From Aeromonas cavernicola (GTDB lineage: Bacteria > Pseudomonadota > Gammaproteobacteria > Enterobacterales > Aeromonadaceae): a stretch of DNA of 54,377 nucleotides. The position numbers and the translations under genes were made by a program. The DNA lies in the NCBI RefSeq assembly GCF_002795305.1, contig NZ_PGGC01000048.1, positions 1-54,377 on the forward strand. The letters run 5' to 3'. Shown here piece after piece: positions 9,327 to 17,523 of the stretch. A model generated the notes under the pieces. It was not told the origin of the DNA, ran no database searches, and was given only the letters and a program-made list of their open reading frames with translations. Every line of letters begins with the position of its first letter. The stretch's first letter is position 1.

Positions 9327-11228
9327 TTACTCATCTTCTAAATAGGCATAGCCTTGTAAGCCCAGTTCAAGCTCGTCGAGCAGGGCTTTGCGCGTCTCAT
9401 CATCCAGTGCCGGATGGGCGGCAATACGCTGGTAATTCTCACGGATAACGGAGGGATCGATGTTGACGTAACGCAGCAGTTGATCGACGGTATCACCGCG
9501 CACTACGTTGCGAAGGTCCATCTTGCCCTCTTCATCGAGCCACACCTCTGCACAGTGGGTATCGCCGAACAAGTTGTGCAGATCGCCCAAAATCTCCTGA
9601 TATGCCCCCACCAAGAAGAAGCCGACATAACAGACTTCATCCTCGCCATATTCCGGCATTGGCAGAGTGCTCTCGACCCCTAACCCATCGACGTAGTGCT
9701 CCACCTGACCATCAGAATCACACGTGATATCCATCAAGATGCCACGGCGAGTGAGTGGGCGCTCAAGCCCTGAAAGTGGCATCACTGGGAATACTTGGCC
9801 AATACCCCAGGCATCCGGCAGCGACTGAAACAATGAGAAGTTGGCAAAACACTTGTCGGCTAACTTTTCGGAGAGCTCATCGGCCAGCGCGCGGTGATTG
9901 CGGTTGACCGGATTAAGCAGCTGCTTGAGTGTTAAGCAGGTGTTCTGGTGCAACCGCTCGGCCCACGCGCGCTGTTCAAGATTGAGCAGGCCCATGGTGT
10001 ACTGGGTGTTAACATCCCCCAAGTCGGCCACCGAGTCGTGGAAGATCTCCAGCAAGGAGGGGTCTTCACTGCGCAGGTCCAGCCACCCTTTCCACATGTT
10101 TTGCAAAATAGTGGGGGCATCATCGTCCGGTGCGCTGATGTCGTTCATCTCCACCCCTTCGGCACCAATGATATTGGTGACCAGCACGGCATGGTGCGCC
10201 GTCAGGGCGCGGCCCGACTCGCTGATAATAGTGGGATGGGGCAGATCGAACTCGCGGCAGACATCGCCAATCCCCCACACCACGTTATTGGCGTATTCAG
10301 ACAGACTGTAGTTGGCCGAGCAGTGACTCTGGGAACGCGTCCCCTCGTAGTCGACCCCTAAACCGCCACCCACGTCCACCACCTCGATGTTGGCACCGAG
10401 GCGACGCAGCTCGGCGTAGAAACGGCCACACTCGCGAATGCCGCCCTGAATATCACGGATGTTGGCGATCTGGGAGCCGAGATGAAAATGCAGCAGCTGT
10501 AGGCAGTCGAGTTTACCGAGGCTGCGCAGACGCTCAGTGAGCGCCAAAATTTGCGAGGCAGACAGGCCGAATTTGGACATGGCACCGCCGCTTGATTGCC
10601 ACATACCTGAGCCTGTCGATGCCAATCTGGCCCGCACCCCAATGTTGGGGGTGATGTTCAGGCGAGCGGCTTCATCAAGCACCATTTCTAGCTCAGAGGG
10701 TTTCTCCACCACGATGTAAACCTTGTGGCCCATCAGGTTGCCGAGCAAGGCGTGGCGAATATATTCACGATCCTTGTAACCGTTGCAGACGATCACCGAG
10801 CCTTGGCTATGGTGATGGGATAACACGGCCAGCAATTCAGGCTTAGAACCTGCTTCCAGACCAAGCCTAGGCTTGTCGCTGTAGGATTGGCTGATGGTCT
10901 CAATGACGCGGCGCTGTTGGTTTACCTTGATCGGGTAAACACACAGATAATCCCCTTGATAGCCTGATTTCTCAATGGCTTGACCAAATGCGTTGAACAG
11001 CGCATCGACTCGGCTTTTAAGGATGTCAGGAAAGCGCAGCAGCACCGGTGTGGTCAGCCCGGCATCACGCAATTGCTCGATAGCATCCGAAAGCACTATC
11101 TGGCCATCAGGGCGCGATTTGTCAGGGGCGACGGTCACATGACCGGCATCATTGATATTGAAAAAACCCGCCCCCCAATAGGGAACGTTGTAGACCTTCA
11201 AAGAGTCTTTGCTGGACCAGTTAGTCAT
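9327..11228 (-). CDS. speA: Biosynthetic arginine decarboxylase
   Basis: SpeA converts arginine to agmatine and CO2, the first step of putrescine synthesis from arginine, using pyridoxal phosphate and Mg2+. The 633 residues match the family length. Visible motifs include YPIKVNQQ (PLP-binding lysine, about residue 101), HFHLGSQI, VDVGGGLGVDYEG, ISESGRALTAHHA and CDSDG near the C-terminus. GAGG lies eight bases before the ATG, inside the end of an upstream short frame. The gene is monocistronic or follows that short frame. Confidence 0.97.
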   Translation of the reverse strand: MTNWSSKDSLKVYNVPYWGAGFFNINDAGHVTVAPDKSRPDGQIVLSDAIEQLRDAGLTTPVLLRFPDILKSRVDALFNAFGQAIEKSGYQGDYLCVYPIKVNQQRRVIETISQSYSDKPRLGLEAGSKPELLAVLSHHHSQGSVIVCNGYKDREYIRHALLGNLMGHKVYIVVEKPSELEMVLDEAARLNITPNIGVRARLASTGSGMWQSSGGAMSKFGLSASQILALTERLRSLGKLDCLQLLHFHLGSQIANIRDIQGGIRECGRFYAELRRLGANIEVVDVGGGLGVDYEGTRSQSHCSANYSLSEYANNVVWGIGDVCREFDLPHPTIISESGRALTAHHAVLVTNIIGAEGVEMNDISAPDDDAPTILQNMWKGWLDLRSEDPSLLEIFHDSVADLGDVNTQYTMGLLNLEQRAWAERLHQNTCLTLKQLLNPVNRNHRALADELSEKLADKCFANFSLFQSLPDAWGIGQVFPVMPLSGLERPLTRRGILMDITCDSDGQVEHYVDGLGVESTLPMPEYGEDEVCYVGFFLVGAYQEILGDLHNLFGDTHCAEVWLDEEGKMDLRNVVRGDTVDQLLRYVNIDPSVIRENYQRIAAHPALDDETRKALLDELELGLQGYAYLEDE

Positions 11229-11231
11229 GGG

Positions 11232-11504
11232 CTATGCCTCGCAAATGAGCGGCCAGTGGCCGCCTTCGTTACCCTCAATCACATCCAGACCATCAATTGC
11301 AACGGGAAGCTGGCCATCATGCTGGAGCGTGATACACGCCGCAAACAGGCCATAGCACTCTCTTTGCACATTACGGCAAGCCAAGGCTGCCTGGTGGATT
11401 TTGGGAAGTAACGAGTCTTGATGTGGGGCTGGTGGCTTTACATCAAGCTCAACGGTATGCGGTGCGCGCAAGCGGCGCCGCGGTACTTTGATGACAAACC
11501 ACAT
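11232..11504 (-). CDS. Possible 90-residue protein directly upstream of speA
   Basis: A 90-codon frame ends three bases before the speA start, with the speA ribosome binding site inside its last codons. I recognise no domain; it has basic residues near the start (KVPRRRLR) and four cysteines. The composition and ordinary codon use look more gene-like than a chance frame. The ribosome binding site at its own ATG is poor. If real, it could be translationally coupled to speA. It could equally be untranslated speA leader. Confidence 0.35.
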   Translation of the reverse strand: MWFVIKVPRRRLRAPHTVELDVKPPAPHQDSLLPKIHQAALACRNVQRECYGLFAACITLQHDGQLPVAIDGLDVIEGNEGGHWPLICEA

Positions 11505-12130
11505 CAGCCACGCGGTTTGCTCATCACTCGGCAGCGATCACGATGACAGGGGAGGTAACAAGGAAGAGCGGCGAAGGCACCAACACGCATGCGTGTGAAT
11601 AGACGACAACCACGACAGACTCATCACTACCAATGACCGCCCATGACAAGGGGGAGATGATGAGCCGTGAGCTCATTCGGTCAGTTGGCAAGTGCGTGCC
11701 TGTTGTTCTCCCTGATACCGGAGCCTAACCGGTATTAAAGAAACCATGCCCCAGCAGTGTCAGTCGTTTCTGCGTGCCTCGCCCTATAGGCGGATAATCA
11801 GCGGATGTCTGGCAGACTCGTTTTGCCCAGTACATCCCTCGGATCGGCGCGGAGTTTACACACTTAATATGGGTGATGACAATAAAAAATCGCAGCAAAA
11901 ATCACCTTGTTCTATCGCCGTCACGCCCGCGTATCACCTTGCTGGCGGAGGGGAAATCGGGCACGGTCACCCCGTGGCTTCAGCCACCACTAACACGGCC
12001 AAGTAGGCGCTGCTAGCGTGCCGCCAACGGATGCTAGGCAACGGGTAAAACCTGAACAAAACCTGCGCTGTCGCAAAGCGGGCGGCGCCACGCTTAGCCA
12101 CAATAAACGCTCACTGTTGGAGGCTAATCC
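11505..12130. other. Divergent intergenic region between speA and pepT
   Basis: No convincing gene. An 86-codon plus-strand frame at 11746-12006 lacks a ribosome binding site and family resemblance. The region must hold the speA promoter (minus strand) and the pepT promoter (plus strand). TGTTGGAGG at 12114-12122 is the pepT ribosome binding site. Confidence 0.5.
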
Positions 12131-13360
12131 ATGGATACCGTACTTGAGCGTTTCTTACGTTATGTGACTTTTCATACTCGCTCCGATGCGACTAGCCACA
12201 CCTGCCCCAGTAGTGAGGGGCAGCGGATTTTTGCGCGTGCACTGAGGGAGGAGATGATCCAGCTGGGACTTATTGAGGTCACCTTAGATGATCACGGCTA
12301 CTTAACAGGCTGTCTACCGGGGAACCAGCCAGAGGCCCCCGCCATTGGCCTGATAGCTCACCTAGACACCGCCGACTACGACGCAGAGCAGGTGGTGCCC
12401 CAGCTGATAGAGCGCTATCAAGGCGGCGACATCTGCTTGGGTAAAGGGGATGAGGTGCTCGCGATCCGCGATTATCGCGTCTTAAAAAACTATCTTGGGC
12501 AGGATCTGATTACCACGGATGGTACGACCCTGCTGGGCGCCGATGATAAAGCGGGGATTGCCGAAATCCTGACCGCCGTCGCCTATCTGCAGGCCGATCC
12601 GGCAATCCCCCGTGGCGATCTCTGGATCGGCTTTACCCCCGATGAGGAGATCGGCCGAGGCGCGGATCGCTTCCCCCTTGCGCGCTTCCCCGCTCAGTGG
12701 GCCTATACCGTCGATGGCGGCGAGATCGGCGAACTCGAATATGAGAACTTCAACGGCGCCAGTGCCACCATCCGCTTTGTTGGCAACAACGTCCACCCCG
12801 GTACCGCCAAAGGCAGCCTGATCAACAGCCAGACCTTGGCGGCTCGCTTTCACGCCGCCATGCCCACCACCGAGACCCCAGAAGCGACCGAAGGCGACCA
12901 AGGCTTCTTCCATCTGACTCAGAGCAATGGCAGCGTGGAGGAGAGCACCTTGCACTATCTCATCCGCGATTTTGCCGACCAAGGTTTCAGCGCACGCAAG
13001 GCTGAGCTGGCGCAGCGGGTCGCCGCGATGCAGGCCGAGTATCCGAAAGCTCGCATCGAGCTGACCCTGACCGACAGCTATCGCAACATGCGCAGCCAGA
13101 TTGAGCCGCACATGCATATCGTCGAGCTGGCCAAGGCCGCTATGGAAGCCGCCGACGTGGTGCCAAAGATCAAGCCCATTCGGGGTGGCACCGATGGCGC
13201 TCGTCTCTCTTTTATGGGGCTGCCCTGTCCTAATCTCTTCACCGGTGGCCACAACTTTCACGGCAAGCACGAGTTCATCCCCGTCCAATCGATGGAAAAA
13301 GCGGTCACCACGCTGATCGAGTTGGTGAAAGTGACGGCAAGCTGGCGACCTGCCTCATAA
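12131..13360 (+). CDS. pepT: Peptidase T (tripeptide aminopeptidase)
   Basis: PepT is a cytoplasmic di-zinc M20-family enzyme that removes N-terminal residues from tripeptides. The 409 residues are the normal length. Motifs are in order: FHTRSD and SSEGQ near the N-terminus, IAHLDTADY (about 77-85), TTDGTTLLGADDKAG (about 128-142), TPDEEIGRG (about 172-180), DGGEIGELEYENFN, and GGTDGARLSFMGLP with GGHNFHGKHEF at the end. GGAGG sits eight bases before the ATG. In related bacteria pepT is induced under anaerobic conditions, which would fit the nitrate genes further right, but I identified no FNR box here. Confidence 0.96.
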   Translation: MDTVLERFLRYVTFHTRSDATSHTCPSSEGQRIFARALREEMIQLGLIEVTLDDHGYLTGCLPGNQPEAPAIGLIAHLDTADYDAEQVVPQLIERYQGGDICLGKGDEVLAIRDYRVLKNYLGQDLITTDGTTLLGADDKAGIAEILTAVAYLQADPAIPRGDLWIGFTPDEEIGRGADRFPLARFPAQWAYTVDGGEIGELEYENFNGASATIRFVGNNVHPGTAKGSLINSQTLAARFHAAMPTTETPEATEGDQGFFHLTQSNGSVEESTLHYLIRDFADQGFSARKAELAQRVAAMQAEYPKARIELTLTDSYRNMRSQIEPHMHIVELAKAAMEAADVVPKIKPIRGGTDGARLSFMGLPCPNLFTGGHNFHGKHEFIPVQSMEKAVTTLIELVKVTASWRPAS

Positions 13361-13382
13361 GATTGGCCATCGCCAATAGCCG

Positions 13383-13404
13383 AAGGGAGGCTTATGCCTC
13401 CCTT
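13383..13404. terminator. Hairpin terminator after pepT
   Basis: AAGGGAGGC and GCCTCCCTT form a 9-bp stem around a TTAT loop, 22 bases past the pepT stop. The gene to the right converges on it, so it probably serves both transcripts. Confidence 0.8.
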
Positions 13405-13423
13405 TCGTCACCTTGCGTCATCA

Positions 13424-13744
13424 TTACAACGGCGATGACGACGCCGCGTGACGATCGATATGGCCCAGATCTCGCTCAGGGGCAATCAGGTCTCGCACTC
13501 GCTGCTTGATCTCTTTCGCCTCAGGGAAACCGTGGTCACTCACCCGATCCCACACCTGAACCCCATTCACCAAAATACGAAACTCCCCCTGACTCGCAGG
13601 CACCAACGCAACCTCACCGAGTTCATGATCGAAGGTCGACAGCAGTTCTTGGGCTAACCACGCTGCACGTAACATCCAGCGGCACATCGTACAGTAACGG
13701 ATCTCGATCCTGGGTTTATCACGCAACGCTGTCGCTTCTTTCAT
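13424..13744 (-). CDS. SelT/SelW/SelH-type redox-fold protein (Rdx family)
   Basis: The 106-residue product has the family's start, IEIRYCTMCRW, with a CxxC pair replacing the selenocysteine of animal homologues. It continues with RAAWLAQELLSTF, FRILVNGVQVWDR and a KEIKQRVRDLI helix. Rdx proteins have a thioredoxin-like fold and presumed thiol redox activity, but bacterial roles are not established. It overlaps the upstream gene by ATGA (13741-13744), indicating translational coupling to the SAH-hydrolase-like protein. Confidence 0.88.
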   Translation of the reverse strand: MKEATALRDKPRIEIRYCTMCRWMLRAAWLAQELLSTFDHELGEVALVPASQGEFRILVNGVQVWDRVSDHGFPEAKEIKQRVRDLIAPERDLGHIDRHAASSSPL

Positions 13745-14862
13745 TGATGTACTCCGTGAAAATCAGCCAGCCAGTGACAAGCGATGTGACGCATTGCCGC
13801 TTCTGGTAGCTCATGTAAACAAGGGGCAAGTGTGCCGGTTGCCAGCATCCGCACGCCTTCCATGATCTCAGCCAATACCAAGTAGACATACTCGCCGATG
13901 ACAGCACCATGGACAAAGTTAACGGCCTCGCCTCGGTTAAGCAGATATATCTGAGTGCCATCAGGGCGATAGAGTGCAAATACGTGAGGACAGACCTCAT
14001 CCACTCGCCACGCTAGCTCCGTCAGCGAGAAGGTAAATTCGTCATCCGCTGAGGTTACAGAGACCACCATTGCCCCAGGGCGTAACTGTTGTAAGTCAGC
14101 CGCATCTAGCGAACCATTGCCCGTGGAACAGACCAATAACTCCGCATGACGCAGCGCCTCCGCCTTAGTGGTCAATCTAAATCCGTGAGATAAGGCTTCA
14201 AGCTGACGCAGTTCATCGGTCTCAACCAATGACAGACGCAGATTACGACAACGTAAATCACGAGCAATGCTGCGGCCCACCTTGCCATAACCAAATAAGA
14301 CTGCGTCACAGACATTGAATGTTCGATTAAGGGAACGAGCAAGCGCCTCGGTAGAATAGACCACACTTAGCCCTATCTGAATATCCTCCACTTGCTTAAG
14401 TGGGCTGCGCGCCACTGACAAGACTGGCGCGGATAAGGACTCCTTTTCATAACGCTGGTGGCCATTTTCGGTCATTTCCACCACCCCCAGAAAACGGGGA
14501 CCAAAATACTCATGTAAAGCGGCTTGGGTTTTCGCAAAATAGCCGCCTATGTCCAATATGATCAGGCGTTCATTGGATGCAACCAGCGGGGCGATCCGCT
14601 CGATAAGCGTACTGGGGTCATTGGTCCATTGCCGATCAAGCGGCAGCACAGGGTAGCGTTGAACCACCTGTTCTAAGGTTGGGCCATGCACTGATTTTGG
14701 CTTAGGCAAAATGGCCGCAATACGACCAATGCGAGCAAGTGCCTCGATAAAATCAGGCCGGTCAGGGAGCAGATGTGTGACCAATAAAATACTGAGGTTT
14801 TCTATGGGTCCCTGTGCAGTAAAATGACGAAAAAATAGATTTCCAGATCCTTGATAGCGCAA
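13741..14862 (-). CDS. Divergent S-adenosylhomocysteine-hydrolase-like NAD-binding protein
   Basis: The 373-residue protein is laid out like SAH hydrolase: ILDIGG, VVEMTENGHQRYEKE, a lysine/aspartate segment SPLKQVEDIQIG, a Rossmann loop VLFGYGKVGRSIARDL (about 189-204), CSTGNGSLDAADLQQL and a C-terminal NFVHGAVIGE. Canonical SAH hydrolase (recalled from memory) has ILDDGGD and KSKFDN at the substrate site. Here the second Asp of DD is Ile and the Asn after Asp is Ile. NAD binding therefore looks intact but SAH hydrolysis is doubtful. The start is TTG with AAGGAGG seven bases upstream. It is coupled to the SelW-like gene. It could act on another adenosyl compound or be a regulatory dehydrogenase-like protein. 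Confidence 0.75.
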   Translation of the reverse strand: MRYQGSGNLFFRHFTAQGPIENLSILLVTHLLPDRPDFIEALARIGRIAAILPKPKSVHGPTLEQVVQRYPVLPLDRQWTNDPSTLIERIAPLVASNERLIILDIGGYFAKTQAALHEYFGPRFLGVVEMTENGHQRYEKESLSAPVLSVARSPLKQVEDIQIGLSVVYSTEALARSLNRTFNVCDAVLFGYGKVGRSIARDLRCRNLRLSLVETDELRQLEALSHGFRLTTKAEALRHAELLVCSTGNGSLDAADLQQLRPGAMVVSVTSADDEFTFSLTELAWRVDEVCPHVFALYRPDGTQIYLLNRGEAVNFVHGAVIGEYVYLVLAEIMEGVRMLATGTLAPCLHELPEAAMRHIACHWLADFHGVHQ

Positions 14863-14898
14863 TCCTAGCCTCCTTAATTTACCGCAAAGCAGGCAAAC

Positions 14899-14921
14899 AA
14901 AACCCGGTTATACCGGGTTTT
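14899..14921 (-). terminator. Terminator of the yceI transcription unit
   Basis: A 10-bp perfect stem (AAAACCCGGT / ACCGGGTTTT) with a three-base loop lies downstream of the minus-strand membrane protein gene. On that strand it is followed by TTTTGTTTG. It separates that unit from the SAH-hydrolase-like gene. Confidence 0.85.
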
Positions 14922-15039
14922 GTGTGTCCAGATACATGAGAAGAGCTTTTATCTGAAACACATAAGTGGCTCAATCATTATCTGTTAAGACTATGAGCTA
15001 TCATGCAGTATTTAACATATTGTTTTTTATATAAAAAAA

Positions 15040-15777
15040 TCAATATAACGAGGCTTCAGGCCAAACCCACCACAAACTGATCCCAGCCCCAATGCCGGCG
15101 AGGACAGTAAGCACAGCCCAACGAGCCAGCCAAGGCTTATGCCGTAATACCCACTCACCTATTGGTAATAACCAGACCGGCAACAGCACCACTAACGGCA
15201 CCTCTACATATTGCCAAGCCAGCATCTGCATAAACGCAAGCGCAAGGCCAAGAACGGCAGGCGCAACCTGCACCTTAGCAAACTGGGCTAACAGTGCGCG
15301 AAAACCAGCAAAAGCCGCCAATGCACCCGCCAGTTGAGCAATCAACAAGCTGCCATCAATGCCTATCACCATCGCCAACCAAATAAAACCAAGGGCAAAA
15401 CCTAACCCCTCAGGACTATCGGTGCGCCGTTCACACCAAGTAAACCAGATGATGGCAGGCAACAATGCCAACCAGATCAGAGGTTCGCTCGCCAATACGG
15501 TGGCTAACCCTAACCACCAGGTAACGCCGCCTCCAACCGCGAATAGCAGCAATGCACTACGCTGATCCGTTGCTAGCAACGCAATAACAGGTACTAACAG
15601 GGTTAACGGCAGCCACTGCCACGCCTTGGTCGGCATAACATAGAAACCGCCAAGCAACGCAGCAACCAGCCATATTGCTAGCGCCCCCCATAGGTAAGCC
15701 AAGCGCGGCCAACGCCATGACAACAAAGCGGCCCCTAAAGGAGCCGCCAGTGTTTGTAGCAAGAGTGCTGCGCCCAT
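15040..15777 (-). CDS. Polytopic inner-membrane protein of unknown function
   Basis: The 245-residue product is almost wholly hydrophobic, with about eight predicted helices separated by very short loops (for example WCERRTDSPEG near residue 115 and RHKPW near 212). I do not recognise a family. Its ATG overlaps the stop of yceI in the sequence TAATG, so it is translationally coupled to that gene. A role connected with isoprenoid quinones or lipids is suggested only by its partner. Confidence 0.8.
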   Translation of the reverse strand: MGAALLLQTLAAPLGAALLSWRWPRLAYLWGALAIWLVAALLGGFYVMPTKAWQWLPLTLLVPVIALLATDQRSALLLFAVGGGVTWWLGLATVLASEPLIWLALLPAIIWFTWCERRTDSPEGLGFALGFIWLAMVIGIDGSLLIAQLAGALAAFAGFRALLAQFAKVQVAPAVLGLALAFMQMLAWQYVEVPLVVLLPVWLLPIGEWVLRHKPWLARWAVLTVLAGIGAGISLWWVWPEASLY

Positions 15778-16337
15778 TACTTACGCACACCTTCGACAAA
15801 CAAATTGATCTGCATCTGGTCTGGAATACCAGGCAGCATGTAGTTCACGCCAAAATCGCTGCGCTTGATAGTAGTGGTTGCATTGAACCCACTACGGTAA
15901 CCACCCCAAGGATCTTTACCTTCACCAATTTTGACCAAATCAAACGCGACTTCTTTGCTAACGCCATGCAGGGTCAATGTACCTTTGAGTACCCCTTTGT
16001 CTTTGCTGCCTTCATAAGCGGAGCTGGTGAAGGTCATTTTTGGATACTGTTTCACATCTAGGAAATCTGGGCTGCGCAGGTGTTTGTCACGGGCTTCGTG
16101 GTTAGAGTCCACACTAGCTGCGTCCACTTCAAAACTGGCTTTCGCTGCCGTTGGATTAGCATCATCCATGCTAAAAGTACCGCTGAAGGTGTTGAAACGG
16201 CCTACCAGTTCAGAGAAACCAAGGTGACCCACTTTGAACTGAACAGTGGTGTGAGCCGCATCGACATTGTAATCAGCAGCCATTAGCGGGGTCGCCATAA
16301 ACAGGCAGGAAGCCAGCAGAGCCTTAGTCATTTTCAT
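15777..16337 (-). CDS. yceI: YceI-family periplasmic polyisoprenoid-binding protein
   Basis: The 186-residue protein starts with a signal peptide (basic MKMTKALL, hydrophobic core, cut after about residue 20 at LMAADYNVD). It then has the lipocalin-like YceI barrel: DAAHTTVQFKVGHLGFSELVGRF, HLRSPDFLDVKQYPKMTF, GTLTLHGVSKEVAF and NATTTIKRSDFGVNY. Family members bind long-chain isoprenoids in the periplasm. It is the first gene of a two-gene unit with the membrane protein and lies divergent from a LysR regulator. Confidence 0.93.
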   Translation of the reverse strand: MKMTKALLASCLFMATPLMAADYNVDAAHTTVQFKVGHLGFSELVGRFNTFSGTFSMDDANPTAAKASFEVDAASVDSNHEARDKHLRSPDFLDVKQYPKMTFTSSAYEGSKDKGVLKGTLTLHGVSKEVAFDLVKIGEGKDPWGGYRSGFNATTTIKRSDFGVNYMLPGIPDQMQINLFVEGVRK

Positions 16338-16414
16338 CCGTTTATTCCTTCATTTTGAGGTTTACACAAGTATTCAAAATGCTAACCTCCCTACTAAAAT
16401 ATATAATCAACTAT

Positions 16415-16433
16415 TTAATAAATTAATTATTAA
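16415..16433. promoter_or_regulatory. Candidate LysR operator between yceI and lysR
   Basis: A perfect inverted repeat TTAATAA-N5-TTATTAA lies 14 to 32 bases before the regulator's start codon, in the short AT-rich divergent spacer. LysR-type proteins favour AT-rich dyads of this kind (T-N11-A). The site's position suggests autoregulation, and it may also control yceI. No binding evidence exists. Confidence 0.5.
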
Positions 16434-16446
16434 CCAAGAGTGTAAA

Positions 16447-17352
16447 ATGGACCAAATTGCCGCCATGCGTACTTTTATTAAGGTGGTGGAACACCAAAGT
16501 TTTACCAAAGCAGCTCAGCAGCTCGGTATCTCGGTTGCCATGACCTCAAAACTGATGCAACAACTGGAAGAGTCGCTATCCACCCGCTTATTATCACGCA
16601 CCACCCGCCAAGTGAATCCGACCGAAGCTGGCCAGTTTTACTACCAACGATCTTTAGCCCTACTGGCAGAATTGGAAGAGACCCACAGCCAGCTGACCCA
16701 TCATAATCAACAACCTAATGGCACCCTCAAATTATCGGTCCCCATGGATTTTGGGTATCTCCATCTCTCCCCTATGTTGCCACTATTTCGTGAACGTTTT
16801 CCCGACCTCAAACTCGATATTGAATACAGCGATCGGCGAGTCGCACTGGTGGAGGAAGGGTTTGATCTGGCGCTGCGTATCGGTCACCTCAATGACTCCT
16901 CGTTAGTGGCACGGCAACTGGCAACGATTCGTATTGAACTTTGTGCCAGCCCGGAATACCTAGCACTCAAAGGAACCCCAGCAACACCCGAAGATCTCAA
17001 ACATCATGACTGTTTGGTCTACTCCCTGACCCACCCAGATTGGCACTTTTGGCGAGGTGATGAGCAATGCAACATCCGCCCACAGGGACCGCTACGCGCC
17101 AATAACGGGGTGGCACTCACGAAAGCGGCCTGCGATGGCCAGGGAATCATTTGGCAGCCCACCTTTATCGTGGGTGATGCCCTGCGCGATGGTCGGCTGG
17201 TGAGGTTATTGCCTGAATGGGATAAGGGAGAGATTGGACTGTACGCGGTGTACCCACATCGCCGCTTTGTTTCCGCAAAGGTACGTTGTTTTATCGAATT
17301 TGTGCAGGAGTGTTATCTCGCACCTCACGACTGGGATAGTGCGCTCACCTAA
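16447..17352 (+). CDS. LysR-family transcriptional regulator
   Basis: The 301-residue protein has the LysR winged helix-turn-helix at residues 1-60 (MRTFIKVVEHQSFTKAAQQLGIS, SRTTRQVNPTEAG) and a periplasmic-binding-protein-like effector domain from about 90. It resembles the CrgA/AaeR-type subgroup with short spacers. It is divergently transcribed from yceI and the coupled membrane protein, so these are its likely targets. The effector is unknown. Confidence 0.92.
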   Translation: MDQIAAMRTFIKVVEHQSFTKAAQQLGISVAMTSKLMQQLEESLSTRLLSRTTRQVNPTEAGQFYYQRSLALLAELEETHSQLTHHNQQPNGTLKLSVPMDFGYLHLSPMLPLFRERFPDLKLDIEYSDRRVALVEEGFDLALRIGHLNDSSLVARQLATIRIELCASPEYLALKGTPATPEDLKHHDCLVYSLTHPDWHFWRGDEQCNIRPQGPLRANNGVALTKAACDGQGIIWQPTFIVGDALRDGRLVRLLPEWDKGEIGLYAVYPHRRFVSAKVRCFIEFVQECYLAPHDWDSALT

Positions 17353-17414
17353 TCGAATGGGGGCGCCCCCACCGTTCATCATGTGGCTACAATGATCGGC
17401 ACAATAAACCAATG

Positions 17415-17446
17415 AAAAGCGCCCTTAACTGTATCGTCTCGGGCGC
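17415..17446 (-). terminator. Hairpin downstream of the chemoreceptor gene
   Basis: GCGCCC and GGGCGC pair across a 16-base loop. On the minus strand the stem is followed by TTTTCATT. It lies about 80 bases beyond the chemoreceptor stop. A separate 12-base palindrome GGGGGCGCCCCC at 17359-17370 sits closer to the lysR stop and may end that transcript. The rest of the 17353-17523 spacer shows nothing else. Confidence 0.5.
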
Positions 17447-17523
17447 ATCAAAGCGGGTAATCACACGAGCTGAACCGAGTGAGGTGAGCTTGGCTACAAG
17501 GTAAAGCGCTGCGTCATCTTATC

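Noticed and set aside
11746-12006. 86-codon plus-strand frame between speA and pepT
   Set aside because: No ribosome binding site and no recognisable protein features.
12482-13288. 268-codon frame antisense to pepT
   Set aside because: Long only because pepT has few antisense stops; glycine-rich composition without motifs.
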